From Deltaproteobacteria bacterium (lineage in GTDB: Bacteria; UBA10199; GCA-002796325; JACPFF01), in contig JACQUX010000009.1 of NCBI GenBank assembly GCA_016210045.1, positions 1 through 64,000 of the forward strand: a stretch of 64,000 nt of DNA. The letters are read 5' to 3'. The translations under genes and the position numbers were made by a program. Below are positions 44,614 through 52,337 of this stretch, piece by piece. The first letter of the stretch is position 1. Each line of letters begins with the position of its first letter. The notes beneath the pieces were generated by a model. The model was given only the letters and a program-made list of their open reading frames with translations, searched no databases and had not been told where the DNA came from.

Positions 44614-44740
44614 ACCCCCCTCTCCCTTTGGGGAGGGTAAGGACGCAGCGACTTGAGTCGCTGCATGGTCCGCGGCAGCGATGGTAGCAAGGCGACGAGC
44701 AGGAGCATTGCTCACCATTGTCAATGGGTGAGGGGGAGAG
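44614..44740. repeat. Type A repeat split by a type B repeat, supplying the argH Shine-Dalgarno
   Basis: CCCCCCTCTCCCTTTGGGGAGG (left type A), then a type B insert from about 44637 with hairpin GCAGCGACTTGAGTCGCTGC and GGAGCATTGCTCACCATTG, then TGGGTGAGGGGGAGAG (right type A). The last part lies just upstream of the argH ATG and provides its ribosome binding site. Confidence 0.8.
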
Positions 44741-44747
44741 TCACCGT

Positions 44748-46121
44748 ATGACCCTCTGGCACGGACGATTCAGCGGGACGATGAGCGACGCCATGCGCGC
44801 GTTGAATCATTCGCTCGCGATCGACATCCGCTTGCTGCCGTACGATTTGGCGGTCAACCGCGCCTGGGCGCAAGAACTTGCGCAGATCGGCATTCTGACA
44901 GCTGCGGAACTGCAAGCCATCGAACGCGGGATCGACCAACTTGCGCAGGAACCGGCAACAATCACGTCGGACGAGGATGTGCATTCATTAGTCGAACGGC
45001 GGCTTACGGAAATCGTCGGAGCGGCCGGTGCGAAGATCCACACCGGACGGAGCCGGAACGATCAAGTCATGACTGATCTGCGGCTCTATTTGAAAGACGC
45101 CTGCGCTGGGCTGCAACGGGCGATGTGCGACACCGTCACCGTGCTCTGCGATCGTGCCGAAGAATATCGCGACACGGTCCTGCCCGGCTACACCCATTTG
45201 CAACAGGCCCAACCGATTGCGTTGGGCCACTATCTCTTGAGCGCCGCGACCAGTCTGCGCGACGATGCCGGACGGCTCCGCGACGCCGCCGCGCGGTTCG
45301 ACGCCTGTCCGCTCGGCTCCGGTGCGCTCGCGGGAAGTGCCTATCCTATCGATCGCGCCCGCGTGGCGCGGGCGCTCGGCTTCGCAGCCGCCACACCGAA
45401 CAGCCTCACGGCCACCAGCATGCGCGACGAATGTCTGGAAGTCGCGTCGGCCTGCGCGATTTGCATGACCCACTTGAGCCGGTACGCGGAAGACGCCGTC
45501 CTCTGGTCGAGTCAAGAATTCCGCTTCGTCACGTTCGCGGACACGGTCACGACCGGCAGCTCGATGATGCCGCAGAAGAAAAATCCCGACGCGATGGAAC
45601 TGATTCGCGGCAAGACCGCGCGCGTGATCGGCCAACTGCAAACGCTCTTTACTCTGGTAAAGGGGTTGCCGCTCGCGTACGCGCGCGACTTGCAGGAAGA
45701 CAAACCCGCGTTGTTTGACTGCCTCGACCAAACGCATCTGTGTCTCACGGTGTTCGCGGAAGCCGTCCGCACCGCCGCGTACCACGCGGATCGGATGCGC
45801 GCCGCACTCGACCCGATGCTCTATGCGACCGATCTGGCCGATGACTTGGTCCGCAAAGGGCTCCCGTTCCGCGAGGCCCACGCGGTCGTCGGCCGCTTGG
45901 TCCGCGAGGCGCTCGCGGCCGGCCGCGCACTCACTGCATACAACGTGACAGAACTCCAAACCTACTCGCCGCTCTTCGACGCCGACACCCTCGCCTGCTG
46001 CAACCCCACCGCGAGCCTCGCGCGTCGCAACCTCTGCGGCGGTACCGGCCCGGACTCGGTCGCCGCACAGTTGCACGATTGCCGCGCGTGGTTGCAAGCA
46101 GAACGCACCAGGCTAGGCTAG
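44748..46121 (+). CDS. argH: Argininosuccinate lyase
   Basis: About 457 residues. It splits argininosuccinate into arginine and fumarate. The signature GSSMMPQKKNPD of the fumarase/aspartase superfamily is present, with TGRSRNDQV and HLQQAQPI. The ATG at 44748 is chosen because GGGGGAGAG lies upstream within a repeat; the frame is open a little further. The stop is three bases before the L,D-transpeptidase start. Confidence 0.95.
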   Translation: MTLWHGRFSGTMSDAMRALNHSLAIDIRLLPYDLAVNRAWAQELAQIGILTAAELQAIERGIDQLAQEPATITSDEDVHSLVERRLTEIVGAAGAKIHTGRSRNDQVMTDLRLYLKDACAGLQRAMCDTVTVLCDRAEEYRDTVLPGYTHLQQAQPIALGHYLLSAATSLRDDAGRLRDAAARFDACPLGSGALAGSAYPIDRARVARALGFAAATPNSLTATSMRDECLEVASACAICMTHLSRYAEDAVLWSSQEFRFVTFADTVTTGSSMMPQKKNPDAMELIRGKTARVIGQLQTLFTLVKGLPLAYARDLQEDKPALFDCLDQTHLCLTVFAEAVRTAAYHADRMRAALDPMLYATDLADDLVRKGLPFREAHAVVGRLVREALAAGRALTAYNVTELQTYSPLFDADTLACCNPTASLARRNLCGGTGPDSVAAQLHDCRAWLQAERTRLG

Positions 46122-46124
46122 CCC

Positions 46125-46979
46125 ATGCGTCTCCGACTCCGAGTCACTCTGCATCGCTCGCTATTTTGTTGCATACTCAGCACGACACTGTGCCTCTTGA
46201 GTGGCCGCGCCTCGGCGGAGGCGGCGGATCGGCCGGATCGGGTCCCGGACGTGGCTGCGCCGGCCCCGGAGGCCACGCCATCGCCGGTACCGATCGCCAC
46301 GATTCGCTTGATCATCAACATCCCCGCGCGCGAATTGCGGGTGATCGATCAAGGACAGCTCACGACGACGTATCCCGTCGCCGTCGGTCAGCCGAAATAC
46401 CGCAGCATCGTGATGAGCGAATTGATCCAGCGCATCGAGTGGAATCCGGTGTGGTATCCGCCGAAGAGCGAATGGGCGAAGGATGCGGTCGAAACGCCGC
46501 CGGGCCCGAACAATCCGTTAGGCGTCGTGAAGCTGCCGATCAGTCGCGGCATCTTAATCCACGGGACCAATAACGCGTCCAGCGTCGGCCGATCCGTGTC
46601 GCATGGGTGTTTCCGGATGCGCAATCCGGACGCCGCCGCGTTAGCGTGGCTGCTGCAAAGTCGCTTCTCCGACAAGACCGACCCGAACCTCCCGGCGACG
46701 TACGCCAAACATCGGCGCCGCACCTTTGTGGTCGCGCTGTTCGAGGCGGTCCCGGTCGATATCGTCTACGAGCCGATCGAAGTGCGCGGCGACACGCTCT
46801 ATCTCTATCCCGACGTCTACGGTCGCGTGGCGCACTGGGAAGAGGCGGTCCGCGCGCAACTGACGGCCGCCGGAATCGATGTCAGCGCCGTGCCCTCGAC
46901 CGCGTTCCGCCAACTCCGAGTGCGCTTACGGAAAGGGAAGGTCGTCATCCCGATTGCCGAATTGCTCACTGTTTCTTGA
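46125..46979 (+). CDS. L,D-transpeptidase (YkuD family)
   Basis: A 284-residue periplasmic protein with a signal peptide (cleavage near SGRASA, residue 30) and a Pro/Ala-rich linker. The YkuD domain is recognised by HGTNNASSVGRSVSHGCFRM, with the catalytic Cys in SHGC. Such enzymes form 3-3 peptidoglycan cross-links or attach lipoproteins to murein. It starts three bases after argH. The end overlaps the convergent YcbK-like peptidase gene by 14 bases. Confidence 0.9.
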   Translation: MRLRLRVTLHRSLFCCILSTTLCLLSGRASAEAADRPDRVPDVAAPAPEATPSPVPIATIRLIINIPARELRVIDQGQLTTTYPVAVGQPKYRSIVMSELIQRIEWNPVWYPPKSEWAKDAVETPPGPNNPLGVVKLPISRGILIHGTNNASSVGRSVSHGCFRMRNPDAAALAWLLQSRFSDKTDPNLPATYAKHRRRTFVVALFEAVPVDIVYEPIEVRGDTLYLYPDVYGRVAHWEEAVRAQLTAAGIDVSAVPSTAFRQLRVRLRKGKVVIPIAELLTVS

Positions 46980-47787
46980 AATAAAATTCGTTCGAATACA
47001 TGGCCGGATCGGCCGTGCGGTGAAATCGGTATTTGCCGTACGCGAATTGCGGCGCGCGCAGCGTGATCGTCTCGTGCGCGGGAGCGCGCTGCACGACGCG
47101 CCAGATGCCGCGATGATAATACTCCAACGCCAGCTCGCTCTCCATCACTCCGGTCCAGCCCGCGTTCTCCGCCACTCCTAGCGGGACAGGCTCGCCGCTG
47201 CGATACGTATTCCGATCGGTCACGTAGACGATCGTCCCCTCGCCCACGAGTTTGCGCGCGCCGGCCCGTTCTTCCCAGCTGCGCATCGGGCCGAGATCGA
47301 CGTGCACGAAATTGAGGCTGGGGTAAAACCCCACGCCGCCACAGCCGAGCGCGCGGGCGTAATCGCGTAACGCCATTTCGCTGATCTCGTCGAAGTGGAT
47401 ATCGGCGGCCAAGCCCTTCAGATGCTGGCTTTCGCGCGCGACCGCATGCCCGCTCGTCTTCAGCCGGCCGTTGTAGGCCGGTGATCGATAGCCGGAAATA
47501 ATTTCTACCGTATCGGCGCCGAAATGATCCTGGATCTGATCGAGCAATGCGATCAGCCGCAGATCGATCGTGGCCTCCACGCCGTCCGGAGAGCGCAACG
47601 CGTGTCGGATCTTGGCCAGTCCGGTGGCGTCCATTTGGTCGCTATGTCGATAGGTCACTTCGATCAGCGTCTGATGCGGATAGCTGTAGAGGACCAGTTT
47701 CCCGTCGCCGCCGAGCGGCGCGCACGCCCACGCGGTGTGCCCGATGAAGAGTGCGAAGAGACAGAGGCAAGACCAACATGTTCGCAT
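46966..47787 (-). CDS. YcbK/MepK-like murein peptidase (DUF882, M15 superfamily)
   Basis: A 273-residue exported protein with an N-terminal signal peptide. The M15-type zinc site is visible: SGYRSPAYN, SQHLKGLAADIH (His and Asp ligands), GVGFYP and FVHVDLGPMRSW (final His). This matches DUF882 proteins such as MepK, which cleave meso-DAP cross-links, including those made by L,D-transpeptidases. An L,D-transpeptidase gene is the convergent neighbour, a suggestive pairing. The C-terminal 80 residues are an extra domain not usual in YcbK. Confidence 0.88.
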   Translation of the reverse strand: MRTCWSCLCLFALFIGHTAWACAPLGGDGKLVLYSYPHQTLIEVTYRHSDQMDATGLAKIRHALRSPDGVEATIDLRLIALLDQIQDHFGADTVEIISGYRSPAYNGRLKTSGHAVARESQHLKGLAADIHFDEISEMALRDYARALGCGGVGFYPSLNFVHVDLGPMRSWEERAGARKLVGEGTIVYVTDRNTYRSGEPVPLGVAENAGWTGVMESELALEYYHRGIWRVVQRAPAHETITLRAPQFAYGKYRFHRTADPAMYSNEFYFKKQ

Positions 47788-47840
47788 GGTGCCTTGCTAT
47801 CTACTCTGATTGCGCGCGGCAATGGGAAATGATGGTTCGC

Positions 47841-49769
47841 TTACTTGACCGTGTGCTCGCTGCAGAGCGCAAAATAATTGGTCGAGATCGATCCCCCATT
47901 GTTCACGTGTTTCCCTTGCGCGTCGAGATGATCGGCGAAGCGGATTAGGCCCACCAGATGTTCGCCGGCGCCGCAGGTCAGCGCATCGGTCGCGGCTGGC
48001 GCGGCGTCCGCGTTACAGGTCAGTTTGTCGATATGGCGCACCGCATTCGGCTGCGAACTGCCGCAACCACCCCAGGCGGCGAAGGCGCAATATCCCGCAG
48101 CCGGCGTTGCGAGTTTGATGCCAGTCGCATATTGCCCGTCGGGGCACGCGACCGATTCGGTCTCCGACGTCTGGCTCTTCGCCAATTTGGGGAACGTCTC
48201 TCCATACGCGATTTCGTCGACCAATTTCCCTGCTACCCACAGCTCGGCCGGTTTCTCCACACCACTCGCGCCGGACGGATTCCAGGTGCGGCATGTCCAT
48301 GTCTGATTCGTTCCTTTCACTAAGACGGACTGGTGCGGACACAGGACCATCGTCGTCGCGACGTCGCTCAGGATCCAATCCGCGCCGAGATTGAACAAAT
48401 ATCCGTCGGAGGCATCGGTGATGAATGACTGATTATTATAAGTGGCCTCGGAAGTCGCTCCGCCGTTCACAGATGGCACGCCGATCCCGTTCGTCCCGAA
48501 GAAGACGGCTTCATTGACACTGAAGGTCGGCTTCGTAAACGCGTCTGTCTTGAGCGACGCGCAATGTCCAGCCAAGCCGATGAGTCGCCCCGATGGCTGT
48601 CCCGCATTTTTCACTGCGGGCGCAATGCCGACAACGACTTGATCGCCCGGACATTTGAGCTCGCTCGAGTCTTCGAAATTCCCTTTATTATTTTTGTTCT
48701 CGAACGCGACTTTCGCCGTCGTGACGTTCCAAGACTTGTCCGTGTGGGTTGGCTGGACTGTCCAAGTGCCACTGCCGAGCCCATACGCCAACGGTTGGAT
48801 GGCGCGACAGAAGACCTCGACATAGCTCAATCCGGTGTATCCACACTGTATGTCCGCACCGGTATCGTTACAGACATCACTGGCCACGAGTTGCTTCCGC
48901 AACCGCCAGCCGACGACCACGCCACCCACCCCGCAATCGGCCGTGATGGTCTCGCCACCACTGCCGCCGATGTACTGCAGATTACCGAATTCATACGATT
49001 GATTATCATACGCTGCTGTATTGGTGAGTTTCGCACACCATGGTTGATTGATTCCGTCGATCTCTAATCCGGCCCGAAATCGCAGTCCGCGCGCCACGTA
49101 ATCGGTCGGACAGCCGAACGATTGGAGAGTTTGTTCCCCATCCGGATGGCCGAAATACGGAATGGCCTGTTCCGTCGCGCTGCTCACGAGTGCGCCGCCC
49201 TGTGGCTGCTGTGTCGCTTGCTGCTCTTTCATCGCTTGCAGCGCTTCGAATTCTTTCTGCAACAATTCCATCTGTTGTTTTTTCTTTTCCGCCGCGGCTT
49301 TCTCTTCTTGCGATTTTTTCAACGCTTCAAGCAGCGTAGGATTCACTTGGGCTCCAGCCAATATCGCCGTAACCGTCGTGGCAGTTATGACCGGAGGATA
49401 GTCCCTCTTCGGCTCTTCAACCACTGGATCCGTCGGCGGCTCTGTTGGCTTCGCCGCATCCACCTTCTTCTTCGCTTGCTCTTGCAACGCTTTCAATTGC
49501 GCTAATTCGGCCGCCATCGCTTGCACCTTGGCCTCTTCCGCCTCGACTTGCGCTTGCAGTGCTGCGTTGTCCGCTGTCGCCGTGGATGCTCCAGGATCGG
49601 GCGTCGTCACATCCGGCAACGTCGCGCCTGGCGCTTCCGGAGCCGGCGTTCGTGTCGGCGTCGTCACAACGGCCGGGGCTTTCGGCGCGGGCTCGCGCGG
49701 TTCGGCGTTGTCGCCGCAACCGGTGGCGACGAGTCCCACGGTGACGAGTGCGATGATCAGCGGATACAT
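47841..49769 (-). CDS. Large lipoprotein with coiled coil and Cys-centred repeats
   Basis: About 642 residues from the ATG at 49769, which has GGGAGG upstream. The lipobox VATGC puts the acylated Cys near residue 18. A Pro/Thr-rich linker is followed by two charged coiled-coil stretches (rich in QAQVEAEEAK and EEKAAAEKKK). The C-terminal 430 residues hold about five diverged repeats of the form C-x(3-6)-V-x-G-(I/L/W), such as CPGDQVVVGI, CPDGQYATGI and CGAGEHLVGL. I do not know the family. Envelope or surface location is inferred from the lipobox. Confidence 0.75.
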   Translation of the reverse strand: MYPLIIALVTVGLVATGCGDNAEPREPAPKAPAVVTTPTRTPAPEAPGATLPDVTTPDPGASTATADNAALQAQVEAEEAKVQAMAAELAQLKALQEQAKKKVDAAKPTEPPTDPVVEEPKRDYPPVITATTVTAILAGAQVNPTLLEALKKSQEEKAAAEKKKQQMELLQKEFEALQAMKEQQATQQPQGGALVSSATEQAIPYFGHPDGEQTLQSFGCPTDYVARGLRFRAGLEIDGINQPWCAKLTNTAAYDNQSYEFGNLQYIGGSGGETITADCGVGGVVVGWRLRKQLVASDVCNDTGADIQCGYTGLSYVEVFCRAIQPLAYGLGSGTWTVQPTHTDKSWNVTTAKVAFENKNNKGNFEDSSELKCPGDQVVVGIAPAVKNAGQPSGRLIGLAGHCASLKTDAFTKPTFSVNEAVFFGTNGIGVPSVNGGATSEATYNNQSFITDASDGYLFNLGADWILSDVATTMVLCPHQSVLVKGTNQTWTCRTWNPSGASGVEKPAELWVAGKLVDEIAYGETFPKLAKSQTSETESVACPDGQYATGIKLATPAAGYCAFAAWGGCGSSQPNAVRHIDKLTCNADAAPAATDALTCGAGEHLVGLIRFADHLDAQGKHVNNGGSISTNYFALCSEHTVK

Positions 49770-50180
49770 AGAAACCTCCCGGTTGTGCTTTGTCTGTGTT
49801 GTGGAGCGCATATGGTAAATCCCCCTTCGAACGATCTGGTGAATGTCCTAGCTCGCTAGTACAGCAACCCATGTGCCAATTAGCGCGGGTTTGTGCGCCC
49901 GCGATCGTCGTCCGTCAGCCCGCCGATTTCTATCGCTTTTCTCTTGTCGCACTGGCGAGGCACCGCCACGCTCGACCGCTCATGCTCTGGGGGATTGAAT
50001 CCCCGGGGACTGGGATTACGCGGCTGGGTATTTTTTTGCCGCTTATCGCACAACGTCCTTTACCCCTCCGGGAATAATCCGTTATAATGATTACAGATCA
50101 TTGGTGCAGGCGCTGCGATCACGACCGATGATCAAACTTTTTCGGAAAGGACGGGGCGGCGTACCACCACCACGCACGAC
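49770..50180. other. 411-base intergenic gap between divergent genes
   Basis: It holds the Shine-Dalgarno of the large lipoprotein on the left and, on the right, a TATAAT box at 50083-50088 with TTTACC 18 bases upstream, probably the promoter for the beta-CASP gene. A small hairpin GGGGATTGAATCCCC lies near 49990 and GCGGC...GCCGC around a T7 run near 50020. No open frame looks coding. No sigma-28-like site is seen. Confidence 0.5.
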
Positions 50181-51614
50181 ATGAGCGAGCGGGCATCGGG
50201 ACGCGACAAGGCTCCAACTCTGCAATTCCTCGGTGCGGCCGGAACGGTCACCGGTTCGAAATACCTGCTGCAAACTGCGCATGAAACCTGGATGGTCGAT
50301 TGCGGCCTCTTCCAAGGCCTGAAGGACTTACGACTCCGCAACTGGGCGCCGCTGCCGGTCCCGGTCGACTCGATCGACGGCGTCATCCTGACCCACGCGC
50401 ATATCGATCACAGCGGCTACATCCCGCTGTTGGTCAAACATCATTTCCGCGGCCGCATTTACGCCAGCGAGCCGACCGTGGATCTCTGCAAGATCCTGCT
50501 CCCCGATTGCGGCTATATCCAAGAAGAAGACGCGCGCTTTGCCGAGCGTCACGGATTTTCGAAACACTCAAGTCCGCGCCCACTCTACACGGCGGCGGAC
50601 GCGGTCAAAAGCCTCGACTATTTGCACGCATTGCACAATGGCGACCTGCACACCCTCGGCGCGGATTTGAAAGTCCGTTTGCTCAAGGCCGGCCATTTGC
50701 TCGGCTCGCGCTTCATCGAAATGACATTGGAATATCCACGACGGCGCACCATTTTATTCGGCGGCGATATCGGCCGCTACGATGCACTGATCACGAATCC
50801 GCCGCTGCGGGTCCCGGAGGCGGATTATTTGATTTTGGAAGCCACATACGGCGGCCGCGTGCATCCGAAAGAAGATATCTTCGCGCGCTTAGCGGGCATC
50901 ATCAATGAAACGGCGTCGCACGGCGGCAAGGTCCTGATTCCGGCCTTTGCCGTGGGCCGCACGCAAGAAATGCTCTACATCATGAAAAAATTACAGCATC
51001 GTGGTCTGATTGATCCGAAAATTCCCGTGTATCTCAACACGCCGTTGGGGATCGACGCGACGGAGATTTACTCGCGCTACCTCGAGGAACATCGGACCTT
51101 TTCCGGCATCACCAACGGCCATGGCAATGGGCATGGCGCCAATCCGTTCCACTGCGAGAATTTGCACTTGGTGCACGACCAAGAAGGCTCGAAGTTACTC
51201 AATACCATCCCCGGCGCTGCGATCATCATCGCGGGGAGCGGCATGATGACCGGCGGACGGATTCTGCACCATTTGCGCGCGTATGGCAGCGATCCGCGTT
51301 CGTGCCTCATTTTGGTCGGCTATCAGGCCGAAGGGACGCGCGGGCGTGCCATTGTCGATGGGACGCGCTCTATTAAATTGCACGGGCAACAAATCGATCT
51401 CCGTTGTCGCACTGAGATCATCGAATCGCTCTCCGCGCATGGCGATCAAATCGACATCATGCGGTGGCTCTCCGGATTCCGTCGGCCGCCGAAGAAGACA
51501 TTCATGGTGCATGGCGAACCGGAGGCCGCCGAGGCACTGGCCACGGCCATCCGCGAACAACTTCATTGGTCGGTTGAAATCCCTACGTATCTCCAATCCG
51601 TCACGCTCGAGTGA
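50181..51614 (+). CDS. MBL-fold beta-CASP RNA hydrolase family protein
   Basis: A 477-residue protein. The metallo-beta-lactamase site is intact: THAHIDHSG (HxHxDH), GHLLGS, GGDIGR, and a C-terminal MVHGE with the last His. The beta-CASP insertion is indicated by PAFAVGRTQE and AGSGMMTGGRI. The family (YSH1/CPSF-73-like, also bacterial YpfZ-type) contains RNases. No Shine-Dalgarno is seen before the ATG. The gene lies 130 bases before the J-domain/PilZ gene. Confidence 0.88.
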   Translation: MSERASGRDKAPTLQFLGAAGTVTGSKYLLQTAHETWMVDCGLFQGLKDLRLRNWAPLPVPVDSIDGVILTHAHIDHSGYIPLLVKHHFRGRIYASEPTVDLCKILLPDCGYIQEEDARFAERHGFSKHSSPRPLYTAADAVKSLDYLHALHNGDLHTLGADLKVRLLKAGHLLGSRFIEMTLEYPRRRTILFGGDIGRYDALITNPPLRVPEADYLILEATYGGRVHPKEDIFARLAGIINETASHGGKVLIPAFAVGRTQEMLYIMKKLQHRGLIDPKIPVYLNTPLGIDATEIYSRYLEEHRTFSGITNGHGNGHGANPFHCENLHLVHDQEGSKLLNTIPGAAIIIAGSGMMTGGRILHHLRAYGSDPRSCLILVGYQAEGTRGRAIVDGTRSIKLHGQQIDLRCRTEIIESLSAHGDQIDIMRWLSGFRRPPKKTFMVHGEPEAAEALATAIREQLHWSVEIPTYLQSVTLE

Positions 51615-51743
51615 TGCAACCGGCTGCGCCGTCTGGGGGCTGGATGCCCCAGACAGTCGCGCAGTGGCCCACGAAAACCGCAGCGAATCGCGCCATTACC
51701 GCTACCACTCTCTGGCACACGCGTTGCTCATTACGTCCAACAG

Positions 51744-52337
51744 ATGCTGAACGTCGCGCCCAACTACTATCAGCTCCTCCAAGTCGATCCGTCGGCCGCG
51801 CCGGAGGTGATTCAATCCGCGTATCGAACCCTGATGACAAAATTGCGGATGCATCCCGACCTGGGCGGGCACACGGAGACCGCCTGTCGCTTGAATGAGG
51901 CCTATGCCGTCCTCCGCGATCCGGCACAGCGGCACGTCTATGATCAGCAATTGATCGAGGCCAGTACGCGAACGTCGACAATCTCTCATCTCACAGATAC
52001 TCACAACACCCGAAACGACAGCACAGCGCCACCCAGCGCGCGTCGCCATATTCGTCGCCCGGGATATCATCGCGCGATCATCGCGCAGACGCCGCACCGC
52101 GCGCCGCTCACCGGGCAGTTGCTCGATCTCTCGGCCCAAGGCGCCAAATTACGACTGGCCGCGGCCGACGTGCCGACCGGGCCGATCGCCGTACAATGCT
52201 CTGAATTCGCGGCCTGTGGCCGTGTCGCATGGTCGCGCTGCGGTACCGGTGCCGCCGCCAACGAGCTGGAAGTCGGATTGCAATTCGACAATCTCACGCT
52301 GCATGGGACATATTTCTTACTCTCCACCCACGCGTAA
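51744..52337 (+). CDS. J-domain / PilZ fusion protein
   Basis: A 197-residue soluble protein. Residues 1-75 form a J-domain: YYQLLQVDPSAAPEVIQSAY and the HPD tripeptide in RMHPDLGG, which stimulates Hsp70 ATPase, then LNEAYAVLRDP and YDQQL. Residues 95-197 are a PilZ domain with both c-di-GMP motifs, RRHIRRPG (RxxxR) and DLSAQG (D-x-S-x-x-G). The protein therefore links a DnaK co-chaperone to c-di-GMP. No dnaK gene is nearby. Its 3' end overlaps the convergent pbpC gene by 21 bases. Confidence 0.88.
   Translation: MLNVAPNYYQLLQVDPSAAPEVIQSAYRTLMTKLRMHPDLGGHTETACRLNEAYAVLRDPAQRHVYDQQLIEASTRTSTISHLTDTHNTRNDSTAPPSARRHIRRPGYHRAIIAQTPHRAPLTGQLLDLSAQGAKLRLAAADVPTGPIAVQCSEFAACGRVAWSRCGTGAAANELEVGLQFDNLTLHGTYFLLSTHA

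Noticed and set aside
44988-46097. 369-residue - strand ORF over argH
   Set aside because: argH on + has complete signature motifs. The - frame is a GC-rich shadow.
50117-50150. AAACTTTTTCGG before the beta-CASP gene as a sigma-28-like site
   Set aside because: The T-rich part is similar, but no CGATA follows at the right distance. A TATAAT box lies upstream instead.
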